From contig NZ_KE383864.1 in assembly GCF_000422505.1 (NCBI RefSeq), positions 230,381 through 294,380 of the forward strand: a DNA stretch of 64,000 nucleotides, read 5' to 3'. The notes under the pieces are model-generated. The model was not told the DNA's origin. It worked only from the letters and a program-made list of their open reading frames with translations, and ran no database searches. The first letter of the stretch is position 1; every line of letters begins with the position of its first letter. Shown in pieces: positions 42,028 to 50,526 of this stretch. The DNA is from Paenibacillus pinihumi DSM 23905 = JCM 16419 (lineage in GTDB: Bacteria; Bacillota; Bacilli; Paenibacillales; Paenibacillaceae). A program made the position numbers and the translations under genes.

Positions 42028-43938
42028 ATGAACAACAACAAATGGTTAGTGGCACTGGGACTGGTGCTTCTGCTTGGCATGAACAACGGACTGGGCTCTG
42101 CCGTTTTGGCAGCATCCAATACAAGTGCGTACACGGTCTACCAGAATGACACCATGCTGAAGGAGTTTGCTTCCAAAGAGCAGGCAGTTGGCTATGCGAA
42201 ATACTTCGAATACTCTCATGTTGAGCGTATTAACGGACGCGAATGGGTATGGGATAATTACCCGCGGTACAAGGTCTATCAGGATGGTACAAGCCGTACA
42301 AGCTGGGAGTACCGTACGTATAATGAAGCGCTGAACCAAGCCAGAACGATGAAGGATGTACATATTCGCGACCTGGAGCAGCCGGGCTGGGTATACAGCA
42401 ATTATATGACTTATCAGCTCTATCAAGGGGACAAGACCTATGAAGGCTGGGGGTTCTCTACTTTAGAGGCTGCCAGGAAAGAAGCAGCGAAATGGACGGG
42501 CTCCCATGTAATGAACAAGGTCTCCAACAGTTGGGTGTGGGATAATCTTTCAACTTCCATGAAGAATGATCAGCGCAAGTCTGCCCCAGTTTATGAGCTG
42601 CTGGTCAATCAACAGCCTTCCGGAGAAGTCTACAGCTATCTCTACGATGCAATCGCTGCGGCCAACCGCAAGCCCGGAAGTGTAGTCCGAAATTCGAAGA
42701 CAGGTGTAATCGTCCATTCCACCATTGCCCCGTACCGGGTGCTGCAAAACGGAAACGAGCTCAAAACCTTTTTCAGCCTGGACAATGCCGTCAAATTTGC
42801 ACAATCGGCAGCGTTCACCCGGATTGTGAAGGACAACAAAATCTATTGGACCAATGTTCCCTATTTGCAGGTGAAACAGGGTAGCCAATCAATCGGTTAT
42901 GTCCATCTCAAATCATCCGCCATCAAGCTGGCCTCGGGATATTCCGACTCTTATGTCATCAACACGGACGGCCGCAAAATATGGAGCAGCTCCAAACAGC
43001 TTCTATACCTTGGGTGGAATGGATCTTCCGCTTCCTCCACGATTACGTCCCAGGTATCCGGAACACAAGGGCTGGATTTTGATTCGCCAACCTGGTTTGA
43101 GCTGGCTTCCGCAGACGGCACTCTTACAGACAGATCTGATGCGGCGCTGGCGCTTAAACTCAAGCAGCAAGGCGTCAAGGTGCTGCCGCTCGTCCACAAT
43201 CAGTTTGATTCGGCACTTACCACCGCTTTTCTGAAAGATGCGAAAGCACAGGAACGGTTTACAAATGCCCTCATAGACAGGCTGGCTGCACTCGGTGTTG
43301 CCGGAGTAAATATTGATTTTGAATTGATGTCCGGGAAAGACCGGAATGCCTATTCGGCCTTCGTCGCCAAACTTGCAAAGCAGGCACATGCCAAAAATTT
43401 GCTTGTTACCATTGATGTGCCGCGCGGCAGTCTGTCATGGAACCACCTGACCGCCTATGACAGCGAAAGGCTTGCGGCTTCTGTCGACTATATGATGATT
43501 ATGGCGTATGACCAATACTGGTCCGGCAGCGACTCCCCCGGCTCAGTATCTGGATTGAAGTGGACTGAGGAAGGCATACAGGAATTTCTGTCCTACGGTA
43601 TCCCCCGCAGCAAGCTCATGCTGGGCATCCCCCTCTACACCAGAGAGTGGAAGCTGGACAGCCAGGGCGGAATCGTCTCCAGCCGTGCCGTACCGATGAA
43701 GGATATTCCTTCACTGATTTCCCAGACCGGTGCATCTGCTTCATATGACAGCCAGTTCGGCCAGACCAAATATACGTATCTGAAAAACGGGTCTACCTAT
43801 GTATTCTGGTCCGAAACATCCGAGACTGTACAGGCCCGGCTGAAGCTCGCCAAAAATTATGATTTGGCTGGCGTCGCCATTTGGCGTCTCGGCTATGATA
43901 GACCAGATTTGTGGCCGGTAATGCTCCAGCATAAATAA
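42028..43938 (+). CDS. Secreted GH18-family protein with six N-terminal repeats
   Basis: 636 residues. Signal peptide (1-29, SAVLAAS). Then six degenerate repeats of about 45-48 residues (about 35-79, 80-127, 128-175, 187-234, 235-279, 279-325). Each has a Y-x-V/L-Y/L-Q start, an A-x-x-x-A middle and a W-V/I end (VYQNDTMLKEFASKEQAVGY, VYQDGTSRTSWEYRTYNEAL, LYQGDKTYEGWGFSTLEAAR). The C-terminal GH18 barrel (about 326-636) carries GVNIDFE, with the catalytic acid E432; the first Asp of the DxxDxDxE motif is replaced, as in the YaaH/SleL-like spore and wall hydrolases. Probably binds and trims cell-wall or spore glycan. Confidence 0.85.
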   Translation: MNNNKWLVALGLVLLLGMNNGLGSAVLAASNTSAYTVYQNDTMLKEFASKEQAVGYAKYFEYSHVERINGREWVWDNYPRYKVYQDGTSRTSWEYRTYNEALNQARTMKDVHIRDLEQPGWVYSNYMTYQLYQGDKTYEGWGFSTLEAARKEAAKWTGSHVMNKVSNSWVWDNLSTSMKNDQRKSAPVYELLVNQQPSGEVYSYLYDAIAAANRKPGSVVRNSKTGVIVHSTIAPYRVLQNGNELKTFFSLDNAVKFAQSAAFTRIVKDNKIYWTNVPYLQVKQGSQSIGYVHLKSSAIKLASGYSDSYVINTDGRKIWSSSKQLLYLGWNGSSASSTITSQVSGTQGLDFDSPTWFELASADGTLTDRSDAALALKLKQQGVKVLPLVHNQFDSALTTAFLKDAKAQERFTNALIDRLAALGVAGVNIDFELMSGKDRNAYSAFVAKLAKQAHAKNLLVTIDVPRGSLSWNHLTAYDSERLAASVDYMMIMAYDQYWSGSDSPGSVSGLKWTEEGIQEFLSYGIPRSKLMLGIPLYTREWKLDSQGGIVSSRAVPMKDIPSLISQTGASASYDSQFGQTKYTYLKNGSTYVFWSETSETVQARLKLAKNYDLAGVAIWRLGYDRPDLWPVMLQHK

Positions 43939-44161
43939 CGTAACCTGCGAATCTTTGAAAGCCTCTGCCCGCTGCGGGCCAGGGGCTTTCACTATTATAG
44001 GAACTGTAGGACAGAGCCATTTGAGGTTCCTATATTTCGCTGGGCTGAATGATGAGCGGTACCTTCACATACGGGAGAGCTGGCTGCTGTTCCGTGTTTT
44101 GGGCATGAAACAGAGACTTGTACAATATAATCTGGTATATCTCAAGTGCCGGAGGATAACG

Positions 44162-44911
44162 ATGAACGATTTTGTGCAATTATCTCTAGCTGCATCCGTT
44201 TGCACCGTGCTTGGCGCTTTGCCGGCCCTTCTTTTCAAGCATGTCTCCCATCGCGGTAAAGATATTTTGCTTGCCTATGCAGCAGGTATCATGGTTGCCG
44301 CTTCAACTTATGGATTAATCCCCTCAGCGCTGCGGTTATCAAACTTATATGTGCTCACAGCCGGGATATTGCTCGGCACGCTGATGTTGACAGTGCTTGA
44401 GCTCTATATTCCCCATTCTGATCCTGACCACTCCCTAAGCAACTCCAAAGGACAGGATCCATCTTCCAATGGCGGCCCTTACTCCCTGCTGTTAATGGCG
44501 ATGGTGCTTCATAATCTCCCTGAAGGACTTTCTACAGGAGTAAGCCTGGCCTCCGGGGACTCGGACCTCGGGTGGTTGGTCACGATCGCGATCGGCTTGC
44601 AAAATGTGCCTGAGGGCTTCCTTGTCGCACTGTTTCTGATTACGCAGGGCACCTCCAGAAAGCTTGCCCTTGTCTACTCTGTGCTCATCGCTTCAACAGA
44701 ATGGCTGGCCAGCGGCGTCGGCTATTTGTTCGCCGCCCGGCTAAATTTCCTTATTCCTTATGGCCTTGCCTTTGCAGGCGGCGCGATGCTGTATGTCGTA
44801 TACAAGGAACTGATCCCCGAGAGCCATGGGGACGGCAACGAAATCCCAGCAACGATCGCTTTCATAATCGGCACCATAACGATGATCGGACTGACAACAT
44901 TGCTGGGATAA
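44162..44911 (+). CDS. ZIP-family metal transporter
   Basis: 249 residues with about eight TM helices. TM4 HNLPEG and TM5 QNVPEG carry the metal-binding HNxPEG-type motifs, and KELIPESH follows in TM7. A short polar loop (PHSDPDHSLSNSKGQD) lies between TM3 and TM4. Likely zinc or other divalent cation transport; ZIP proteins of this ZupT-like group usually import. The ATG at 44162 has GGAGG 7 bases upstream; a longer ORF has no ribosome site. A TATAAT at 44126-44131 may be the -10. Confidence 0.9.
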   Translation: MNDFVQLSLAASVCTVLGALPALLFKHVSHRGKDILLAYAAGIMVAASTYGLIPSALRLSNLYVLTAGILLGTLMLTVLELYIPHSDPDHSLSNSKGQDPSSNGGPYSLLLMAMVLHNLPEGLSTGVSLASGDSDLGWLVTIAIGLQNVPEGFLVALFLITQGTSRKLALVYSVLIASTEWLASGVGYLFAARLNFLIPYGLAFAGGAMLYVVYKELIPESHGDGNEIPATIAFIIGTITMIGLTTLLG

Positions 44912-44916
44912 GGAGA

Positions 44917-44945
44917 TGGAAAAACTTTACACCTCATGCTATAAT
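44917..44945 (+). promoter_or_regulatory. Promoter of solute-binding gene 1
   Basis: TGGAAA (44917-44922), 17-base spacer containing CTTTACA, extended -10 TGCTATAAT (TATAAT 44940-44945). The same layout precedes the third paralogue at 51976-52004. Confidence 0.65.
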
Positions 44946-45014
44946 CAATGAATTATGCCAGAAGACAATCTTGCATTTGATCTGATAGATAAAGAGAGAG
45001 AGAGAAAGAAAAAA

Positions 45015-46403
45015 ATGAATAACCAAAAGAAATATCCGCTTTGGATTGCATTCAATCTCTTGCTGATCCTGTCTTTGGCCGCGGGCTGCAGTCCTGCCGG
45101 TAACCGTCCTCAGCCGGATGAGAGGCAGACGCTTAAGATTCTCTATGACCAGGATGAGCAGAGCTTTTATGACCATTATGGCGCCTTATATTCGGCATTG
45201 AATCCAAATCTGGATATTAAGGTCATCACTACGCTGTGGATCAAACGTTTAGACAATGAAGACAAGGAAAATACACTGAAGCAGCTTATTGATGAGAAGC
45301 AGCCCGATGTACTCATTCTTTCTGAAAAACAGTATGAGCAATTCAGCCGGGAGGGAAGGCTGGCTGAACTGGCCGGCATGACCGGGCAGGAACAGTTCCA
45401 TACAGAGAGCTTTCTCCCCGGGATGCTGGAATACTTGACGGACAAAGGCGGCGGCACCCTGTACGGTCTGGCCCCCTACTTCAACACCAATGTGCTGTTC
45501 TATAATAAGGAACTGTTCAAAGAATATGGCATTGATCCTCCGACAGACCACATGTCGTGGGAGGATGTATTGGCTCTTGCTGCCCGCTTTCCGTCCGGAG
45601 GCTCACTGGACAAGCGCGTGTATGGACTCAGGGGCGGAGGCAAAATGAGCCTGTATAAGCTGGGGCAGCAGATTGGAGATACGCTTGGGCTTCGAATTTT
45701 AAATGCAGCAGGAGACCAGATAACCATCAACACTCCTGCGTGGCAGCAGACGTTCCGAACTGCACTGCAAGCTATACAATCGGACACCCTTTATTACTAC
45801 AAGGTACACGGTAAAGAACAGCCGCTGAAGAAATTTGAGGATTACTTGCTTGACGAGCCATTCACGGGCGGCCGGATGGCGATGACAATCGATAATGCCG
45901 ACGCAATTGATATTTTTAATCCAGCTATGAAGGCTCTGAAAGGGAAGGTTCGCTTCGATTGGGATGTGGTCACCATTCCTGTAGATCCTGCCAGGCCTGA
46001 TTATACGACAGCCATATCGTTCCCGAAGATTTTTGCAATTAACGCAAAATCCGGGAATGCGAAAGCCGCTTGGAAGTTCATTCAATACTTTCATAGCGAG
46101 GAGTTTGCGCGTGCAAGCTCGAAGATCAATTTTGCCAAAGAACTGAGCACCCGCTCCGGCTACTTCAAGGATGATGCAGGACGATATCTGGACGCCTTCT
46201 ATGCGCTTAAACCGGCAGCCTCCGGAGAACCGGCATACGATAAGCTGGCTCTTGATTTTTCCCGGAAATTTGATAAACTCGCAGAGGAGATGCTGGGGCC
46301 AGTATTAACCGATGGCACCCTCTTGGAGAACGCATTAGCCAGCCTTCAACAGAAGGGCCAGCAATTATTGATGACAGCAGAACACAGCATAGTGACGAAA
46401 TAA
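45015..46403 (+). CDS. Solute-binding lipoprotein, family 1 (orphan paralogue 1)
   Basis: 462 residues. Lipoprotein signal with lipobox SLAAGC (Cys25). Mature two-lobe family 1 (sugar-type) binding fold: LKILYDQDEQSFYDHYGALY, IDEKQPDVLILSEKQYEQF, GGGTLYGLAPYFNTNVLFYN, DWDVVTIPVDPARPDY-like stretch (broken here). Related along the whole length to the two genes at 50527 and 52076. No permease or ATPase gene is nearby. The ligand is unknown. The ATG at 45015 is preferred to 44955 because purine-rich AGAGAGAGAAAG lies upstream and the signal peptide begins there. Confidence 0.85.
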   Translation: MNNQKKYPLWIAFNLLLILSLAAGCSPAGNRPQPDERQTLKILYDQDEQSFYDHYGALYSALNPNLDIKVITTLWIKRLDNEDKENTLKQLIDEKQPDVLILSEKQYEQFSREGRLAELAGMTGQEQFHTESFLPGMLEYLTDKGGGTLYGLAPYFNTNVLFYNKELFKEYGIDPPTDHMSWEDVLALAARFPSGGSLDKRVYGLRGGGKMSLYKLGQQIGDTLGLRILNAAGDQITINTPAWQQTFRTALQAIQSDTLYYYKVHGKEQPLKKFEDYLLDEPFTGGRMAMTIDNADAIDIFNPAMKALKGKVRFDWDVVTIPVDPARPDYTTAISFPKIFAINAKSGNAKAAWKFIQYFHSEEFARASSKINFAKELSTRSGYFKDDAGRYLDAFYALKPAASGEPAYDKLALDFSRKFDKLAEEMLGPVLTDGTLLENALASLQQKGQQLLMTAEHSIVTK

Positions 46404-46410
46404 CCTTCAA

Positions 46411-46450
46411 GAAGTCCATCTTGCTTCCAAATTGCAGGGGGACTTTTTTT
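46411..46450 (+). terminator. Terminator of solute-binding gene 1
   Basis: AAGTCC/GGACTT stem followed by TTTTTTT. Confidence 0.75.
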
Positions 46451-46523
46451 ATGTTACCTGCACATCAATATTTACAAAAATTATAAAATTTTCATTTATT
46501 TATTTATTTAAAACTATTCGGGC

Positions 46524-46600
46524 ATGACATTTGTCATACTCTCTACTTGACGTTTATGACTACTAGACATGATGCGAATTATTTACAATTAGTTTATGAT
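46524..46600 (+). promoter_or_regulatory. Desaturase promoter region with DesR-like palindrome
   Basis: Perfect palindrome ATGACATTTGTCAT (46524-46537); a second, degenerate ATGAC ... GACAT copy at about 46556-46570. Candidate -10 TATGAT (46595-46600) with a weak -35, as expected for an activator-dependent promoter. In B. subtilis, DesR binds two sites upstream of des; the match is inferred, not shown. Confidence 0.5.
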
Positions 46601-46672
46601 CGAATCTATTTGAGTCAACGGGCGTTTTGGTTTTACTGCGTGCGCGTCTACTGCCCAGGGAGGAAGTACTTT

Positions 46673-47752
46673 ATGAGTCTGATGAAACAGAAAGAACTGA
46701 AAAAAACCGTCGCCCCTTTCGAAAAGACGGATTCAAAAGCAAGCATCAGGCAATTAATTAATACGCTTTTGCCGCTTGCCGTATTGTGGTACGCCGCATA
46801 CTTGAGCCTGTCTGTATCTTACTGGCTGACGCTTGCTTTTGCACTCGTAACCGCCGGATTTGTCATCCGGACCTTTATTATTTTTCATGATTGCTGTCAT
46901 CAGTCGTTTTTCAAGAGCAAACTGGCAAACGAGATTATCGGAACGATTACAGGTGTGCTTACCCTGTGCCCCTACCAGCAGTGGAAATACAGCCACTCGG
47001 TTCATCACGCCACGAGCAGCAATCTGGACAAGCGCGGCACGGGTGATATCTGGGTGCTGACCGTCGAAGAATATAAAGCTTCATCCTTCTGGCGGCGTCT
47101 TGCCTACCGTTTGTACCGGAATCCGCTTGTCATGTTCGGACTCGGCCCAATCAGTGTCTTTCTGATTGAATACCGCTTTAACCGCAAAGCAGCCAAGCGC
47201 CGGGAAAGACTCAATACCTATATTACCAATTTCTCCATTGTTGCCTTGTACGCACTGCTGATCTGGGCGATCGGCTGGCAGGCATTTCTCCTTGTACAGG
47301 GGCCGGTATTTTTCATTTCAGGCTTGTTTGGCATCTGGCTTTTCTATGTGCAGCATCAATTTGAGGATTCCTACTTCGAAAATGAGGAGGAATGGAGCTA
47401 TGTGAAGGCTGCAGTTGAAGGCAGCTCTTATTACAAGCTTCCAAGGCCTCTGCAATGGATAACGGGCAATATCGGATTTCATCATGTCCACCATTTGAGC
47501 CCGAAAGTGCCGAACTATAACCTGGAGCAAGCACATAACTTCGCTGCTCCGCTCCAGATGGCCACGACAATTACACTGAAGACGAGTCTGAAATCACTCC
47601 GCTTCAAACTGTGGGATGAGCACAATAAAACCTTTGTCACTTTTAAAGACATCCGGACCGTTTCGCCGAGCAGCAAAAAGGCAATACTGGCAGCAGGAAC
47701 GGCAACGCCGCCTGGGCTTGACTCCCGCCAGCCCAGCCTGCAAGGAAAGTAA
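46673..47752 (+). CDS. Membrane fatty acid desaturase (Des-like)
   Basis: 359 residues. Puts double bonds into acyl chains of membrane phospholipids to keep fluidity in the cold. Three His boxes bind the di-iron centre: HDCCHQ, HSVHHATSS, and GFHHVHHLS. About four to six TM helices. ATG at 46673 with AGGGAGGAAG upstream; the ORF extends back to 46547 without a ribosome site. Directly followed by DesK/DesR-like genes, as in B. subtilis des-desKR, where a cold-sensing kinase turns on the desaturase. Confidence 0.93.
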   Translation: MSLMKQKELKKTVAPFEKTDSKASIRQLINTLLPLAVLWYAAYLSLSVSYWLTLAFALVTAGFVIRTFIIFHDCCHQSFFKSKLANEIIGTITGVLTLCPYQQWKYSHSVHHATSSNLDKRGTGDIWVLTVEEYKASSFWRRLAYRLYRNPLVMFGLGPISVFLIEYRFNRKAAKRRERLNTYITNFSIVALYALLIWAIGWQAFLLVQGPVFFISGLFGIWLFYVQHQFEDSYFENEEEWSYVKAAVEGSSYYKLPRPLQWITGNIGFHHVHHLSPKVPNYNLEQAHNFAAPLQMATTITLKTSLKSLRFKLWDEHNKTFVTFKDIRTVSPSSKKAILAAGTATPPGLDSRQPSLQGK

Positions 47753-47763
47753 CGATCTGCAAC

Positions 47764-47810
47764 AAATGCAGCACTTGCCTTCATTCCGATGAGGGCTTGG
47801 CTGCATTTTC
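47764..47810 (+). terminator. Desaturase terminator
   Basis: AAATGCAGC/GCTGCATTT stem followed by a T-rich tail. Confidence 0.75.
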
Positions 47811-47924
47811 ATTTTTTAAAGCTCCCGCCCTGCTCCCTTCCGGGTACATTGTTATGATACACTATTACAGCAACCGCCTTTACATGCCAGTTGTAGGGGC
47901 AATAAAGAAAAAAGGACGGACTTC

Positions 47925-49088
47925 ATGCAAAAATGGTATCAGATCTTTCATAAAAGTGCCGGGTTAAGCCCGTATGTTTGGGTCGTGTTTTGCATTCTGC
48001 CCTTCTACTTTATTTTCCGGTCCTCTTCCAACTATGAGGTCGCCTCGGGCATTATCATGATTCTGTTATTCTTTGCCTGCTATGTAATGTCTTTTAAATC
48101 CAAGGGCTGGCAGGTCTATTTCTGGTCAAGTTTGCAAATTATCATTTCCATTGCGATGACTCTGCTTTTCAGCTATGTTTATTTTTCAATTTTTTTGGCC
48201 TTCTATATCGGGAACATTCAAAATCGGATCGGATTCTTTGTCCTGTACTCCATCCACTTGTTCAGCACCTTTGCAACGATCAACTACGGATTTGTGTCGC
48301 GTAATCAACTGCTGTTTACCCAATTTCCATTCATACTGATCAGCCTGATCGTCATTATTTTGCTCCCCTTCAGCACCTATAACCGCAACAAACGCGGACA
48401 GTTGGAAGGGCAACTGGAACATGCGAACAAGAAAATTTCCGAGCTGGTCAAGCTGGAGGAGCGCCAGCGGATTGCCCGTGATCTGCATGATACACTTGGT
48501 CAAAAGCTGTCGCTGATTGGACTTAAAAGCGATCTTGCCAGCAAACTGATTACGAAAAATCCGACCCAGGCGCAGATAGAAATTCTTGATGTCCGTCAAA
48601 CCGCCCGGACTGCCCTTAAGGAAGTTCGGGAGATGGTCACGAAGATGCGCGGCACGCGGCTGGAGGATGAACTGTTCAGGATCAGACAAATGCTGAACGC
48701 CGCAAATATTCAGTTTACGTTAAAGGGCAGTCCGCGGCTGACGAACACCACCCTGCTCACCGAGAATGTAATCAGCATGTGTCTCAAAGAGGCGGTAACC
48801 AACATCGTCAAGCACAGCAGCGCCGAAGCGTGCATCGTGTGCATCGAGCCCGGCCGGACTGAGCTCACGATTAAAATTCAGGATGACGGGGTCGGCATTG
48901 CCGGAGAAATTGGCGGCTTCAAGGGCAGCGGACTGCAGGGGATGAAGGAACGGCTGGAATTCGTTAACGGCTCACTGGAGATTTCCCAGGGCAACGGAAC
49001 CGAGCTGATCCTCAAAGTGCCGAATACCGTGAAGCAGCCACAGATGGAAGTCATGGAAGTGAATGAACGACAAGGAGGCCTGACATGA
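47925..49088 (+). CDS. DesK-like membrane-fluidity sensor kinase
   Basis: 387 residues. N-terminal membrane domain of four to five TM helices (about 15-150), then a coiled-coil linker, the HisKA_3 box RDLHDTLGQKLSL with phospho-His188 (same number as B. subtilis DesK), and an HATPase_c domain (VTNIVKHSSA, DDGVGI, GSGLQGMKERL). It senses thick or rigid membrane at low temperature and phosphorylates DesR. Its stop overlaps the DesR-like gene by 4 bases. Confidence 0.92.
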   Translation: MQKWYQIFHKSAGLSPYVWVVFCILPFYFIFRSSSNYEVASGIIMILLFFACYVMSFKSKGWQVYFWSSLQIIISIAMTLLFSYVYFSIFLAFYIGNIQNRIGFFVLYSIHLFSTFATINYGFVSRNQLLFTQFPFILISLIVIILLPFSTYNRNKRGQLEGQLEHANKKISELVKLEERQRIARDLHDTLGQKLSLIGLKSDLASKLITKNPTQAQIEILDVRQTARTALKEVREMVTKMRGTRLEDELFRIRQMLNAANIQFTLKGSPRLTNTTLLTENVISMCLKEAVTNIVKHSSAEACIVCIEPGRTELTIKIQDDGVGIAGEIGGFKGSGLQGMKERLEFVNGSLEISQGNGTELILKVPNTVKQPQMEVMEVNERQGGLT

Positions 49089-49684
49089 TACGAATTGTAA
49101 TCGCAGAGGATCAGCGGATGCTGCTGGGGGCGCTTGCCTCGCTGCTGGAGCTGGAGGATGATATGACGGTCGTGGGAAAAGCCGGCAACGGCGAAGAAGC
49201 CGTGGCCCTCGTTCATCAACACAAGCCGGACATTTGCATGATGGATATTGAGATGCCGGCCAAGAGCGGGCTCGAAGCTGCGGAGGAATTAAAGGACTGC
49301 GGATGCAAGGTTATTATTTTGACCACTTTTGCCCGCTCCGGGTATTTCGAACGGGCTCTGAAGGCCGGTGTCCGCGGCTATCTGCTGAAGGACAGTCCCA
49401 GTGAGGAGCTGGCCGATTCCATCCGCAGCATCATGGCAGGAAGACGCATTTATGCTGCCGAACTGATCGACGAAGCTTACGGCGAGGAGAACCCGCTGAC
49501 CGACCGCGAATGCGAGGTGCTCTCCCTTATTGCGGACGGGAAGAATACGAAGGAAATTGCCAGCATGCTCTATATAACGACCGGGACCGTTCGTAATTAT
49601 ATTTCCGTTATCATGGATAAGATGGATGTGAGCAACCGGATTGAGGCCATTACCCGCTCCAAGGAAAAGGGATGGTTTAAATAA
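49085..49684 (+). CDS. DesR-like NarL/LuxR response regulator
   Basis: 199 residues. Receiver domain with D54 (CMMDIEMPAKSG; same number as B. subtilis DesR) and a C-terminal LuxR-type HTH (about 137-195: LTDRECEVLSLIADGKNTKE). Activates the desaturase promoter on phosphorylation. ATGA overlap with the kinase gene. Likely binds ATGACATTTGTCAT upstream of the desaturase. Confidence 0.92.
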   Translation: MIRIVIAEDQRMLLGALASLLELEDDMTVVGKAGNGEEAVALVHQHKPDICMMDIEMPAKSGLEAAEELKDCGCKVIILTTFARSGYFERALKAGVRGYLLKDSPSEELADSIRSIMAGRRIYAAELIDEAYGEENPLTDRECEVLSLIADGKNTKEIASMLYITTGTVRNYISVIMDKMDVSNRIEAITRSKEKGWFK

Positions 49685-49771
49685 TAGTTCTTGCGCCTTG
49701 CTCCAAAGAGGATTCCCCGGGAATCATGTCGAATTAAGACGACAAGTCCTGATGGAGGGAGCGATTGACCT

Positions 49772-50323
49772 ATGAGCAGACCATTAATCTTCATTTTTAC
49801 CGGTACAGGCGGAGCAGGAAGGAAAACGACCGCGCACCGCATCGGCCAAGAATTGGGTATTGAGCATGTGTTGTCCACGACCACCCGTCTGCCGCGGGAG
49901 AAAGAATATCCCGATAAGGACTATCACTATGTGTCCCCCGCCGCCTTTGAGCAGATGCAGGAGCAGCAGCTCCTGATCGAGAATGTAAGGATTGGTCCCG
50001 TATGGTATGGCATCCGCTACCAAGAGCTGAACAGCAAGCTGCGTTCCGGCAAGCATGTATATCTGATTCTCAATAGCGAGGGTGCTTCTGTGTTCAAGAA
50101 GCTTTATCCGGAGCAGGTGGTCCGGATATTCCTTTATGTAAGCAAACCCGCCGTCAGGGAGCGGCTAGAAGCCAAAGGACGGCCGGATGCGGTCATTGAG
50201 CAGTATCTGGACTTGTATACTGAAGAAGTCGTCTACCGCACGCAATGCGAGCATGTTATTGAAAATATGGACCTCAATCGTACGCTGGACAAAATCCGCG
50301 AAGCCATCCAGTCCCATCTTTAA
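49772..50323 (+). CDS. Guanylate-kinase-like protein with altered P-loop
   Basis: 183 residues of the guanylate kinase fold: P-loop FTGTGGAGRKTT (9-20), GMP-site stretches STTTRLPREKEYPDKDYHYV and NVRIGPVWYGI, and LID-like region RERLEAKGRPDAV. The P-loop reads GTGGAGRKTT, with an extra Arg before the Lys compared with GPSGAGKST of Gmk. Similar second gmk-like genes exist in Paenibacillus. It is probably not the housekeeping enzyme and may not use GMP. Single gene with its own terminator, after desKR. Confidence 0.75.
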   Translation: MSRPLIFIFTGTGGAGRKTTAHRIGQELGIEHVLSTTTRLPREKEYPDKDYHYVSPAAFEQMQEQQLLIENVRIGPVWYGIRYQELNSKLRSGKHVYLILNSEGASVFKKLYPEQVVRIFLYVSKPAVRERLEAKGRPDAVIEQYLDLYTEEVVYRTQCEHVIENMDLNRTLDKIREAIQSHL

Positions 50324-50343
50324 TCACTCCATATTAGATTTTG

Positions 50344-50388
50344 AAGCCAAACCCTGGTGTACGATAACCAGCGAATTTGGCTTTTTTT
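50344..50388 (+). terminator. Terminator of the guanylate-kinase-like gene
   Basis: AAGCCAAA/TTTGGCTT with inner CTGGT/ACCAG, followed by seven T. Confidence 0.85.
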
Positions 50389-50526
50389 GATCCTAATTTT
50401 TAGTAAGATTTAAGGTTTTTTAAGATAATCTAAAGGAAATAGCTAACATGGAAATGATATACTAATTCAGTCAGAGGAAAATTTACACTTTTTTGGGTGG
50501 AGAAAAAGTTAAGGAGAGAAGAAAAG

